Assembly: GCA_910577115.1 (NCBI GenBank)
Contig: CAJTMC010000022.1
Coordinates: 1 to 63,064, forward strand
Origin: an uncultured Lachnospiraceae bacterium
Lineage (GTDB): Bacteria; Bacillota; Clostridia; Lachnospirales; Lachnospiraceae
Direction of reading: 5' to 3'
Length of the DNA: 63,064 nt
Part shown: positions 23,323 to 31,962 of the stretch, piece after piece
Layout: each line of letters starts with the position of its first letter
Numbering within the stretch: position 1 is the stretch's first letter
Notes under the pieces: model-generated
Told to the model about the DNA's origin: nothing
Seen by the model: only the letters and a program-made list of their open reading frames with translations
The model's database searches: none
Program-made: the position numbers and the translations under genes

Positions 23323-23887
23323 TGAATTTAAAAGTCCGGTCTATAATGTAATAGCAGTCCCCTTTGAAAAGATTGTACCAAATACATATAATCCAAACAG
23401 TGTTGCCCCGCCGGAGATGAAGCTTCTATATGACAGCATCAAAGAAGATGGCTATACAATGCCGATTGTGTGCTATTATTCACCAAAGAAGGATTTGTAT
23501 GCGATTGTGGATGGCTTTCACCGCTGGCATGTAATGAAGGATTACCCTGATATTTACGAGCGTGAGCATGGAATGATGCCTGTTGCGGTGATTGACAAAC
23601 CTTTGACAAACCGGATGGCAAGCACAATCAGGCATAATCGGGCAAGGGGTTCGCATAATGTAGATTTGATGAGCAACATTGTCAAGGAGCTGCATGAGCT
23701 GGGAAGAAGCGATGCATGGATTGCGAAACATCTGGGTATGGATAAGGACGAGATTTTGCGTCTCAAACAGATTAGCGGTCTTGCCGCTTTGTTTAAAGAC
23801 GTCAACTTTGGACAGGCGTGGAAGCCGATTGAGGATGTGCTTCATGAGAATGAAAATCAGGAAACGGAAAAAGATAGTGAATTATAA
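23312..23887 (+). CDS. ibrB: IbrB-like ParB/Srx-fold protein
   Basis: The 191-residue protein has a ParB N-terminal fold. IVPNTYNPNSV (about residues 19-29) is the first conserved strand, and AIVDGFHRWHVMKD (about 65-78) carries the D-G-x-H-R nucleotide-pocket motif. A helix-turn-helix-like region near residues 125-150 (LHELGRSDAWIAKHLGMDKD) resembles the ParB DNA-binding helices. It overlaps the IbrA-like gene by 11 nt, so they are translationally coupled and almost certainly work together. There is no parA or centromere-like array nearby, which argues against a partition role. A Sel1-repeat gene follows after 41 nt without a terminator. Confidence 0.82.
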   Translation: MANSEFKSPVYNVIAVPFEKIVPNTYNPNSVAPPEMKLLYDSIKEDGYTMPIVCYYSPKKDLYAIVDGFHRWHVMKDYPDIYEREHGMMPVAVIDKPLTNRMASTIRHNRARGSHNVDLMSNIVKELHELGRSDAWIAKHLGMDKDEILRLKQISGLAALFKDVNFGQAWKPIEDVLHENENQETEKDSEL

Positions 23888-23928
23888 AAAATATTTAATT
23901 TATATATAAAGGAAAGGATGGAAATTTT

Positions 23929-25170
23929 ATGAGTAAACCATTGAGCAACGAGGTGAAGCAGGCGCTTGAAGATATTTATTATCATGAGCGTACAGGCCGC
24001 GGAAAGGAGGCGTTTGCGCTCTTGGAAAAGGCTTCTGCTGCCGGAGACGGAGATGCTACCTGCATTTTGGCAAGATGTCTGTGCGGACGTCAGTATGTGT
24101 GGATAGGCCACCGTTTTCCGGAAGATGATGACAAGGCGATAGCGCTTTACCGCAAATCTGTGGAGCAGGGAAGTGCGCTTGGAGTATTGATCGCTTTGCG
24201 CTGCGGAGAGCTTACGCCCGCACTGGAAAAGAAAATGCCGTTTGCCAATTTGCAGGAGGCGTTTGATGTGGTTTTAGAGCAGGCGCAGGATGGAGATGCA
24301 TTCTGTCAGTATGTGATTGGAAACTGTTATTTTTGGTGGGACTTTTTGCGGATACAGAATAAGGGACAAGAGGATTTCCCCAGTCAGCCCGCGTTTAAAG
24401 CGTATTTGAAAGAAAATATTTCCAAGTGCGAGGATTGGTTCTGGAAGGCTTTTCGGGGCGGTATGTATTTTGCAGCCAACAATCTGAATCAATACTATAC
24501 AAAGGGCGATGAAGATATTATAAAGCCCGATCCGGCAAAGGCAAAGGATTTGTTTCGATTCGGCGCGGAATACGGACATCCGCTCCATCAGGCAATTTAC
24601 GCGGATGATTTGGAGGAGGCCGGACGCAAGGAAGAGGCGCTGCAATGGTTTAAGAAGGCGGCGGAGGGCGGACACCCCGGAGCATGGTGCGATGTGGGAC
24701 GCTGCTATTTTGAGGGAATCGGTACGGCAAAGGACGAGGTATATGCAGTGGAATGCTTTGAAAAGGAAATTCCGTTTGAACATATTGACAGCTATAACCG
24801 TCTGGGCAAAGCTTACTTTTTTGGCAGGGGCGTTGCGCAGGATTACAACAAAGCGTTTGAATTACTGTCACATGCCTACGACATGGGCAGCAAGTGGGGG
24901 GTCTTTTACTTAGGAAAGTGCTGCTTCCAGGGCTGGGGTACACCACAGGATTATGGCAGGGCGCGCATGTTTTTGGATCAGGTTGATTGGAATTATTGGG
25001 AGGCAGATTATCTGCGTGGCATGATTTTTGCGCGCGGACTGGGTGTTGCGGAAGATATTGAAAGAGGTGTTGCATTTTTGCAGAAGGCAGGCGATCATCC
25101 AGAGGTAAAGGAAGAACTGAAAAATTATAAGCGGACGATGCTGGGCTTTGGAAAGTGGGTTCGTCGTTAG
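23929..25170 (+). CDS. Sel1-like repeat protein
   Basis: The 413-residue soluble protein contains several Sel1-like (TPR-related) repeats, recognisable by A-x2-G-x6-LG-x3-Y-x2-G spacing. Examples are WCDVGRCYFEGIGTAKDEVY (about 260-279) and YNRLGKAYFFGRGVAQDYNK (about 291-310), with further units before residue 100 and near 330-370. These solenoids bind partner proteins. It is the third gene of the unit bounded by terminators at 21824 and 25181. A role as scaffold for the IbrA/IbrB pair is inference from position, and it could also be an independent housekeeping gene. Start by AAAGGAAAGG before ATG 23929. Confidence 0.8.
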   Translation: MSKPLSNEVKQALEDIYYHERTGRGKEAFALLEKASAAGDGDATCILARCLCGRQYVWIGHRFPEDDDKAIALYRKSVEQGSALGVLIALRCGELTPALEKKMPFANLQEAFDVVLEQAQDGDAFCQYVIGNCYFWWDFLRIQNKGQEDFPSQPAFKAYLKENISKCEDWFWKAFRGGMYFAANNLNQYYTKGDEDIIKPDPAKAKDLFRFGAEYGHPLHQAIYADDLEEAGRKEEALQWFKKAAEGGHPGAWCDVGRCYFEGIGTAKDEVYAVECFEKEIPFEHIDSYNRLGKAYFFGRGVAQDYNKAFELLSHAYDMGSKWGVFYLGKCCFQGWGTPQDYGRARMFLDQVDWNYWEADYLRGMIFARGLGVAEDIERGVAFLQKAGDHPEVKEELKNYKRTMLGFGKWVRR

Positions 25171-25180
25171 CAAGAGCATG

Positions 25181-25221
25181 AAAAAGCAGTGATTCGCATG
25201 AAAAACGATTCACTGCTTTTT
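25181..25221. terminator. bidirectional terminator
   Basis: AAAAAGCAGTGATTCG (25181-25196) and CGATTCACTGCTTTTT (25206-25221) form a 16-bp stem with one mismatch. T runs on both strands serve the Sel1 gene and the converging chemoreceptor gene. Confidence 0.88.
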
Positions 25222-25264
25222 AAAAACTAAATTGACAGATTCCTCTTTGCATATGCAGGTTTAT

Positions 25265-26614
25265 TTATGTATTCGCAATCCTAAGAATTTCCTCCATATC
25301 GGAAATCAGATCCTTTGAATAATTTTCTGCCTCATGATAAATCCGTTCCGCTTCCATATAGTCCCCGCTATTGATTGCGTCGATAACACTTGCGCCGTAG
25401 CGGTGGAACTTTTGATGCTTGGGTCCTAATCTTTCCCATATCGGCAGCACACCGGGAATATCCGGTGTCATGGCATAGTAGAAATGGCCGAATCCGCACT
25501 TAGAGGAATCCAGCTGCAGCGGTGTAACGGTTCTGCCATCAATCATTTTTTTCAGATTGCCAAGCCATGTATGGTGGGACGAAATGGCAGTTTTCATATA
25601 TTCGGCAAATTCCGGCTTCTCCAAGTGGAAGAATGCGTCCTTTGTCATGCCGCCCATCTGCTTTACCGTAGCGTCAAGTGTCTTTTCGATGTCAACAACC
25701 GGTCTTGTAGCCTCATGCAGATCTTCTCCGACCTGACGCATAAAATTGGTGCTTTCCATTAACTGGTGCTCCATCTCTGCCATAGAGCTGCTGATTTCCT
25801 CGCTGACAGCGGCAATGGAGCTGATCGATTCGTTGATATTGGAAACATAGCTTTGGCTTTCGTTGTTCAATTCCCACACGTTTTTGATTTTGTCGGTCAT
25901 GGATGCCAGAGACTCAATGGTGTCCGTAGAACTCTTTACGCTCTTCTTGGAAGCGTTTTTCATATCGTCCACAAAGGATTCCATGCTTTTGGTCATCTTT
26001 TGCGTTTCCTCCGCAAGCTCGCGGATTTCGCCGGCAACAACCGCGAAGCCCCTTCCAGCCTCGCCGGCTCTTGCAGCCTCCACAGAGGCATTAAGCGCAA
26101 GCAGATTTGTCTGCAGGGAAATCGAATCAATGCCTGCGACAACAGTGCTGATACGGTTGATAATATTGACAAGCTGCTCCATGTCCTTTTGCATTTCGTG
26201 GGAAACTGCGATCGTCTGATCGGATAGCTCCTTGATCATGGTCAGTTCCGCCTGTCCGGATTCTATTTTTTGGTAGACTTCGTCTGTTTTTTCTGAGATT
26301 TTAATAATGTTGTTTGTCAACTCCTCATGCTGGCTGTTTGACGAGCCGGCAGATGTACCAAAAATCGTTTCGGTTGCCCTTGTCACTTTGCTGGATATAT
26401 CCATGATTTTTTCTGTCTGGTACTGCATCGTCAGGTCAAGAGAACTTATCTGCATGACTGCCTTGATGTTTTTCTCAAAAACTTCCGCAAACTGTTTTCT
26501 GCCGCTGAGCAGCCGACGATAAATCTTGTTTAACTCAGGCTCTTTGGAGTAATCAGTCTCCTTTAATTCCGAGACTGCCTTCATAAGTATTGCTTTTCCC
26601 TTTCCGATTCCCAT
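25265..26614 (-). CDS. soluble methyl-accepting chemotaxis-type protein with CZB domain
   Basis: The 449-residue protein has no membrane segment. Residues of about 50-330 form the coiled coil of a chemoreceptor, with the signalling tip SLQTNLLALNASVEAARAGE followed by GRGFAVVAGEIRELAEET. The C-terminal 110 residues are a chemoreceptor zinc-binding (CZB) domain with HHTWLGNL, CGFGHFYY and HQKFH, giving the three His and one Cys expected for zinc. CZB receptors report zinc or hypochlorous acid, in some cases to diguanylate cyclases rather than to flagella. No che genes are nearby. Start ATG 26614 after AAGATAAGAGGG. Confidence 0.88.
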   Translation of the reverse strand: MGIGKGKAILMKAVSELKETDYSKEPELNKIYRRLLSGRKQFAEVFEKNIKAVMQISSLDLTMQYQTEKIMDISSKVTRATETIFGTSAGSSNSQHEELTNNIIKISEKTDEVYQKIESGQAELTMIKELSDQTIAVSHEMQKDMEQLVNIINRISTVVAGIDSISLQTNLLALNASVEAARAGEAGRGFAVVAGEIRELAEETQKMTKSMESFVDDMKNASKKSVKSSTDTIESLASMTDKIKNVWELNNESQSYVSNINESISSIAAVSEEISSSMAEMEHQLMESTNFMRQVGEDLHEATRPVVDIEKTLDATVKQMGGMTKDAFFHLEKPEFAEYMKTAISSHHTWLGNLKKMIDGRTVTPLQLDSSKCGFGHFYYAMTPDIPGVLPIWERLGPKHQKFHRYGASVIDAINSGDYMEAERIYHEAENYSKDLISDMEEILRIANT

Positions 26615-26766
26615 TTACATACCCTCTTATCTTTCTTTAGAATTAATGTATAGAATTAAACGTATATAGTTACATCATACGGAATTTTAAAAATTTTTCA
26701 AGTCTTTTTATCATTTTTTTATATCCGTCCGCGAATGAAACATGTGGCGAAAATCCTATTTTTCCC

Positions 26767-26794
26767 TTGAAATATTTTACGATTTATGTATAAT
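26767..26794 (+). promoter_or_regulatory. promoter of the second ABC-F gene
   Basis: TTGAAA (26767-26772) and TATAAT (26789-26794) are 16 bp apart, about 60 nt before the ATG at 26855. Confidence 0.6.
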
Positions 26795-26854
26795 GAAAAA
26801 GATGCAGCAAAAACATAGATATTATTATAGAAATAAAGTGAAGAGGATAAGTTC

Positions 26855-28504
26855 ATGATCAGTGCAAACAATGTAACGTATCGTGTTGGAAAAAAGGCAT
26901 TATTTGAGGATGTCAATATTAAATTTACAGAGGGCAACTGTTACGGTTTAATCGGGGCAAACGGAGCAGGAAAGTCTACCTTTTTAAAAATTTTATCAGG
27001 AAAGCTGGAGACAACAAAGGGAGATATTGCCATTACGCCCGGACAAAGGCTTTCTGTTTTGGAGCAGGATCACTTTAAATATGACGAGTATTCTGTAATG
27101 GACGTGGTCATTATGGGCAATGCGCGTCTTTATGAAATTATGAAAGAGAAGGATGCCATTTACGCAAAGGAGGACTTTACCGATGAGGACGGAATCCGCG
27201 CAAGCGAGCTTGAGGGCGAGTTTGCCGAGATGGACGGCTGGGAGGCGGAGTCGAACGCGGCGCAGCTTTTAAACGGGCTTGGCATTGACACAGACCTGCA
27301 CTATGCGGTGATGAAGGATTTAAACGGCAGTGAGAAGGTCAAGGTGCTGCTTGCGAAGGCGCTTTTTGGAAATCCGGACATTCTGCTTCTTGACGAGCCG
27401 ACAAACCATCTTGATTTGGATGCGATTGCGTGGCTTGAGGAGTTTTTGATTAATTTTGAAAATACGGTAATTGTGGTGTCGCATGATCGTTATTTTCTGA
27501 ACAAAGTATGTACACAGATTGCGGATATTGATTATGGCAAGATTCAGCTTTATGCAGGCAATTATGACTTTTGGTATGAGTCAAGCCAGCTGCTTGTCAA
27601 GCAGATGAAAGAGGCAAACAAGAAGAAGGAAGAGAAAATCAAGGAGCTGCAGGAGTTCATTTCAAGATTCTCCGCAAATGCGTCAAAGTCAAAGCAGGCG
27701 ACATCAAGAAAGCGTGCTTTGGAGAAGATTGAGCTTGATGATATCAGACCGTCAAGCCGGAAATATCCTTATATTGATTTCAGACCAGATCGCGAAATCG
27801 GAAACGAGGTACTGACGGTGGAAAATCTTTCCAAGACGATTAACGGCGAGAAGGTGCTTGACAATATTTCCTTTATCTTAGGGCGCGAGGATAAGGTGGC
27901 GTTCGTGGGTGGCAATGAGCTTGCAAAGACGACACTGTTCCAAATTTTAATGGGAGAGCTGGAACCGGACGAGGGTTCGTATAAGTGGGGCGTTACCACG
28001 TCGCAGGCTTATTTTCCAAAAGATCCGACAAACGAGTTTGACAATGACTACACGATTGCGGACTGGCTCATGGGCTATTCCAAGGTGGATGATATCACAT
28101 ATGTGCGCGGCTTTTTGGGACGTATGCTGTTTGCGGGCGAGGACGGCGTAAAAAAGGTGAAGGTGCTTTCCGGAGGCGAGAAGGTGCGCTGCCTGCTCAG
28201 TAAGATGATGATTAGCGGTGCGAACTGCCTGATCCTTGACGAGCCGACAAACCACCTCGATATGGAATCCATAACGGCATTAAATAACGGATTGATTAAA
28301 TTCCCAGGGGTAGCGATATTTGCCTGCCACGATCATCAGTTTGTGGAGACGACGGCAAACCGCATTATGGAGATTTTGCCGGATGGCAGTCTGATTGACA
28401 AGATTACGACTTATGACGAGTATCTTGCAAGCGACGAAATGGCGAGAAAGAGAACGGCTGTATATACTGCCCAGGCAGAGGACGAGAGCGGAGAGGAAGA
28501 ATAG
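26855..28504 (+). CDS. ABC-F ATPase (YkpA/YbiT-like)
   Basis: This is a 549-residue twin-ATPase translation-factor-like protein without membrane segments. Walker A1 is canonical (GANGAGKST, about 34-42) and signature 2 is canonical (LSGGEK). Signature 1 reads LNGSEK and Walker A2 reads GGNELAKTT, with Ala for the Gly before Lys. Because ABC dimers pair Walker A1 with signature 2 and Walker A2 with signature 1, one ATP site looks intact and the other degenerate. Both Walker B motifs keep LDEPTNHLD. The linker between the domains (KQMKEANKKKEEKIKELQEF) is the P-site-tRNA-interaction region. A housekeeping ribosome-associated role is likelier than drug resistance. Confidence 0.88.
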   Translation: MISANNVTYRVGKKALFEDVNIKFTEGNCYGLIGANGAGKSTFLKILSGKLETTKGDIAITPGQRLSVLEQDHFKYDEYSVMDVVIMGNARLYEIMKEKDAIYAKEDFTDEDGIRASELEGEFAEMDGWEAESNAAQLLNGLGIDTDLHYAVMKDLNGSEKVKVLLAKALFGNPDILLLDEPTNHLDLDAIAWLEEFLINFENTVIVVSHDRYFLNKVCTQIADIDYGKIQLYAGNYDFWYESSQLLVKQMKEANKKKEEKIKELQEFISRFSANASKSKQATSRKRALEKIELDDIRPSSRKYPYIDFRPDREIGNEVLTVENLSKTINGEKVLDNISFILGREDKVAFVGGNELAKTTLFQILMGELEPDEGSYKWGVTTSQAYFPKDPTNEFDNDYTIADWLMGYSKVDDITYVRGFLGRMLFAGEDGVKKVKVLSGGEKVRCLLSKMMISGANCLILDEPTNHLDMESITALNNGLIKFPGVAIFACHDHQFVETTANRIMEILPDGSLIDKITTYDEYLASDEMARKRTAVYTAQAEDESGEEE

Positions 28505-28510
28505 AAAAGT

Positions 28511-28543
28511 AAAGGCAGATGCAGGGAATGACATCTGCCTTTT
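28511..28543 (+). terminator. rho-independent terminator after ABC-F gene
   Basis: AAAGGCAGATG (28511-28521) pairs with CATCTGCCTTT (28532-28542) across a 10-nt loop, followed by a short T run. Confidence 0.85.
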
Positions 28544-28601
28544 CCTGTATCAGGGCATTTAGGAAAGAGATTTGCAAGACACCAAAAAGGAGCAGGTAAA
28601 A

Positions 28602-30290
28602 ATGGGACAGATTGATTTACACGTTCACTCTATTCGTTCGGACGGCACGATGACGCCGAAAGAGCTTGTCGATTATGCTGTAAATAAGGGATTAAAAGCA
28701 ATGGCGCTCACAGACCATGACACCGTTGACGGCATTGATGAGATTATGGAATATGCAAAGGATAAGCCAGTTGAAATCATACCGGGCATAGAGTATTCGA
28801 CGCAGTACAATGAACGGGACGTTCATATCGTAGGTCTTTTTATTGACCACAAGGCGCCTGTGTTTTTGGCGTATCTTGCGCGCTTGCGGCAGTCACGCAT
28901 AGACAGAAACCATAAGCTTTGTGCTAATTTGCGCAGTGCAGGCATAGATATAACGTATGAGGCGTTGCTTGCGGCATTTCCGGATGCGGTGATTACGAGG
29001 GCGCATTACGCAAAATTTCTTTTGGACAAGGGGTACGTAAAAAGCAGGGACGAGGCATTTGAGCGGTATTTAGGTGACCACACGCCATATTTTGTGCACC
29101 GCGAAAAAGTTACGCCCGAGGAGGTCATTGACGTGACAAGAAGGGCGGGGGGAATTCCTGTCCTGGCGCATCCTACGCTTTACGGACTTGGGAGTGAGCA
29201 GCTTGATTTGCTTATAGGGCGTCTGAAAGCGGCAGGTTTGATGGGGATAGAAACGTATTACAGCACGTATTCGCCCTCGGAGGAGAAAAAAATCAAGGCG
29301 CTTGCGGATAAATACGGGCTGCTGCCAAGCGGCGGTTCTGATTTTCATGGAGAAAACAAGCCTGGGCTTGATCTTGCAACAGGCTATGGAAGGTTGTATA
29401 TACACGAGGAGGTTCTTGCACAAATGAGAAGGGCACGAGAGACGAAAATACTTTTTACGGATTTGGACGGTACGCTTCTTACAACAGAAAAAAAGGTTTC
29501 GGAAAGCACACGGGAAAAACTGCTTACTATGATAAGAAACGGAAATTCACTTGTTCTTGCAAGCGGAAGACCAGTGGACAGTATTTTGGAGGTTTTGGAA
29601 GAGCTGAATATCAAAGAGGAAGTCATTCAAATGCAGTCGGAAGGCAGTGCTGAGGCAGGCGGGATTTATGCTACGGCATATAACGGGGCGGTGCTCTATG
29701 ACTGTATCAGGGATGAGGTGATAGAGAGCTACTCTGTGCCGATGCGGGCGGCACAAAAGCTGTTTGATCTGGCAAAGGAAAGAGGGCTTCATATTCAGAC
29801 ATATGCGGATTCGCATGTGGTGAGCATTGCAGAGGATGCGGCAATCAGGTATTACACGCGGGTAATCCATATGCCATATGTGATTGGGGAACAGCTTGAA
29901 AAAGAACTTACACATGAGCCGTTTAAGGTACTGACCATTGACCTTGACGACAGGGAAAAGCTTGAATGTTTTCGCAGGGAGATTGAGGCTTCCGCGCTAG
30001 GTGAAGATCTTGCGTGTGCATTTTCAAATAATTACTATCTTGAATTTTTTAATAAGAATGCGGGGAAGGGCAATGCACTGATTCATATGTGCAGGGGGTT
30101 AAATGTTCTTGAGCAGAACGCGGTTGCAGTGGGAGATGAGGAGAATGATATTTCCATGATAGAAGCGGCAGGAGTGGGCGTTGCAATGGCGAACGCAAGT
30201 CCTGAGCTGAAAAAATATGCGGATTATATTACGGAAAATGACAATAATAAAGATGGGATAGCAGAGGTAATCGACAAATTTATGAGCTAG
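28602..30290 (+). CDS. PHP phosphoesterase fused to a Cof-type HAD hydrolase
   Basis: The 562-residue protein joins two phosphohydrolases. Residues 1-280 are a PHP domain of the YciV/TrpH kind, with DLHVHS (5-10), LTDHDT (37-42), AHPTLYG near residue 190 and GSDFHG (245-250) as metal-binding motifs. These enzymes act on 5' ends of short RNAs or 3',5'-bisphosphonucleotides. Residues 283-562 are a HAD-IIB (Cof) phosphatase with FTDLDGTLLTT (285-295), LASGRP and GDEENDISM near residue 510. Both active sites look complete. The frame runs back to TTG 28572, but ATG 28602 follows AAAAAGGAG at 9 nt. Confidence 0.9.
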   Translation: MGQIDLHVHSIRSDGTMTPKELVDYAVNKGLKAMALTDHDTVDGIDEIMEYAKDKPVEIIPGIEYSTQYNERDVHIVGLFIDHKAPVFLAYLARLRQSRIDRNHKLCANLRSAGIDITYEALLAAFPDAVITRAHYAKFLLDKGYVKSRDEAFERYLGDHTPYFVHREKVTPEEVIDVTRRAGGIPVLAHPTLYGLGSEQLDLLIGRLKAAGLMGIETYYSTYSPSEEKKIKALADKYGLLPSGGSDFHGENKPGLDLATGYGRLYIHEEVLAQMRRARETKILFTDLDGTLLTTEKKVSESTREKLLTMIRNGNSLVLASGRPVDSILEVLEELNIKEEVIQMQSEGSAEAGGIYATAYNGAVLYDCIRDEVIESYSVPMRAAQKLFDLAKERGLHIQTYADSHVVSIAEDAAIRYYTRVIHMPYVIGEQLEKELTHEPFKVLTIDLDDREKLECFRREIEASALGEDLACAFSNNYYLEFFNKNAGKGNALIHMCRGLNVLEQNAVAVGDEENDISMIEAAGVGVAMANASPELKKYADYITENDNNKDGIAEVIDKFMS

Positions 30291-30372
30291 ACAATCCTAT
30301 CTGGACAATCCTATAAGAAACCAGTATACTTGAGATAACGCGAACGAAAGGAAAACGGAACGGAGGATTACT

Positions 30373-31320
30373 ATGAACAAAAAGAAAATAGCATTTGCAG
30401 AGAGATTGGAACAAAACAGTAAAAATTATTTTCCCAAAGATTTATTTGATTTAGAGGCGGCGGGCGCTTTTCTTGAGAACATGCATACGGTTTTCGGATT
30501 GGATACGCTGATGACGGACCGGCATGGTACAGTGATTCTGTCGTTTGGAAATTTTGATGGCTTTGTGCCCGACGTGAAAAACAAGCCGGGAAATAAAATC
30601 AGGGTTATGGGACGGACGGTCTGCCATATCTACATAAAATCGGAAAATGTGGCAGAAGCGCAAAGAGATGCGGTAGGCGCGTTGCTTGACGCATATAGGA
30701 AAACGCTGGAAGGATTTAGCGGAAAATCGTATCTGGCAAGCGAGCAGGCAGTGTACATAGATGAGCTGGAGCAGCAGGTAGAGAAGGACGCATATCAGGT
30801 AAAATATTCCGAGCAGAACGATCCGCTTACGGGTGTGCTCAACAGAAATTATTTTATGAGCCGTATGCGGCAGCTTGCGGAGCGTGAGGTTGTTCCGACT
30901 GCGGTAATCTGTGTAAATATCAATGACTGGAAGTTCTTTGACAGCCAATTTGGCGAGGAGGAGAGCGACAGGCTTGTGCTTACGGTAGCGAATATCCTGC
31001 AGGATAAGGCGCGGGAGGCCGGCTTTGCTGATGCTGTGATTGGCAGGGTTGAGGGAGATGTGTTTCATGTACTTTTGCCATTGGTCGAGGAGGACGAGGC
31101 GAAACGTTACTGTGCACGGATACAGGAGGCATGTGATACCTTTGAGGACGCAATTCTTGTGCCAAGCGTTGCGGTTGGCTGCGTAATGCACATCAATGTG
31201 GAGGAAAGCTATCGCGATGCGTTTTCCGACGCGGAATATGCGATGTTTGAGAATAAGTTTGAGATAAAAAATGCGCCCGGTTACAGGGAAAAAATCGAGA
31301 AAGGTATTAACAAAAAATAA
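30373..31320 (+). CDS. degenerate GGDEF-domain protein with N-terminal sensor region
   Basis: In this 315-residue protein, residues 1-125 form a small sensor-like domain, possibly PocR/GAF-like. A short coiled coil (about 127-140) follows, then a GGDEF fold starting at NDPLTGVLNRNYF. The diguanylate cyclase signature is changed: the loop reads RVEGDVF where active enzymes have R-x-GGDEF, and the first metal-binding Asp is Asn in VNINDWKFFD. Catalysis of cyclic-di-GMP formation is therefore unlikely, while binding of GTP or c-di-GMP remains possible. The ATG follows AACGGAGGA. It lies alone between the PHP-HAD gene and the groES promoter region. Confidence 0.8.
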   Translation: MNKKKIAFAERLEQNSKNYFPKDLFDLEAAGAFLENMHTVFGLDTLMTDRHGTVILSFGNFDGFVPDVKNKPGNKIRVMGRTVCHIYIKSENVAEAQRDAVGALLDAYRKTLEGFSGKSYLASEQAVYIDELEQQVEKDAYQVKYSEQNDPLTGVLNRNYFMSRMRQLAEREVVPTAVICVNINDWKFFDSQFGEEESDRLVLTVANILQDKAREAGFADAVIGRVEGDVFHVLLPLVEEDEAKRYCARIQEACDTFEDAILVPSVAVGCVMHINVEESYRDAFSDAEYAMFENKFEIKNAPGYREKIEKGINKK

Positions 31321-31425
31321 AAATCTAAAATAATTATTAAGTAAACTAAATTATAAAAATGAGAGAAAATAAGAGTAAAAACGTAAAAACGAGAAATAAT
31401 GGAAGAAAATGGCACTTCAATGCGC

Positions 31426-31454
31426 TTGCACAACTTTCTATAAAAAACTATGAT
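31426..31454 (+). promoter_or_regulatory. groESL promoter
   Basis: TTGCAC (31426-31431) and TATGAT (31449-31454) are 17 bp apart and lie directly before the CIRCE operator. Confidence 0.75.
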
Positions 31455-31462
31455 ATGTTCTG

Positions 31463-31489
31463 TTAGCACTCAATTACGAGGAGTGCTAA
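31463..31489. promoter_or_regulatory. CIRCE operator (HrcA binding site)
   Basis: TTAGCACTC and GAGTGCTAA are separated by exactly 9 bp, which is the perfect CIRCE consensus. It covers the expected transcription start of groESL, so HrcA should repress the operon until heat or unfolded protein titrates GroEL. Confidence 0.97.
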
Positions 31490-31536
31490 TTACAAAAGTA
31501 TATAATTTATCATTAATAATAAGGAGGCATTTTAAC

Positions 31537-31821
31537 ATGAAGTTAGTACCATTAGGAGACAGAGTCGTATTAAAGCAGTTAATCGCTGAGGAAACAACAA
31601 AGTCAGGAATCGTATTACCGGGACAGAGCAAGGAGAAGCCACAGCAGGCAGAGGTCATCGCAGTAGGACCAGGCGGCGTTGTTGACGGCAAGGAAGTAAA
31701 AATGGAAGTGAAGGAAGGCGATAATGTAATTTACTCAAAGTATTCCGGAACGGAAGTCAAGATTGATGATGAGGAATACATTATTGTAAAGCAGAACGAC
31801 ATTTTGGCAGTTATCAAATAA
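31537..31821 (+). CDS. groES: co-chaperonin GroES
   Basis: The 94-residue protein is full length for GroES. The N-terminus KLVPLGDRVVLKQ, the mobile-loop region TTKSGIVLPGQSKEKPQQAE and the C-terminal DDEEYIIVKQNDILAVIK are all typical. Seven copies cap the GroEL ring during protein folding. ATG 31537 has AATAAGGAGG upstream, and the longer frame from 31450 reads through the CIRCE element and is not real. It is the first gene of the groESL operon. The gap to groEL is 141 nt. Confidence 0.97.
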   Translation: MKLVPLGDRVVLKQLIAEETTKSGIVLPGQSKEKPQQAEVIAVGPGGVVDGKEVKMEVKEGDNVIYSKYSGTEVKIDDEEYIIVKQNDILAVIK

Positions 31822-31962
31822 CTCAGATAATCCAGAATGCTGTAAAAAACACAGCATAAAATTTTCTAAGCTATTAAGAGAGCGCAAAAGGCAGCGTTCC
31901 CTGTACGAAATTATGAAATATTGAAGTAGAATTAAAAAATAAAATTTGGAGGATATGCAATC

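Noticed and set aside
23312..23887. ParB-like protein as chromosome or plasmid partition factor
   Set aside because: There is no ParA gene or parS-like array, and the overlap with the IbrA-like gene points to an IbrB role.
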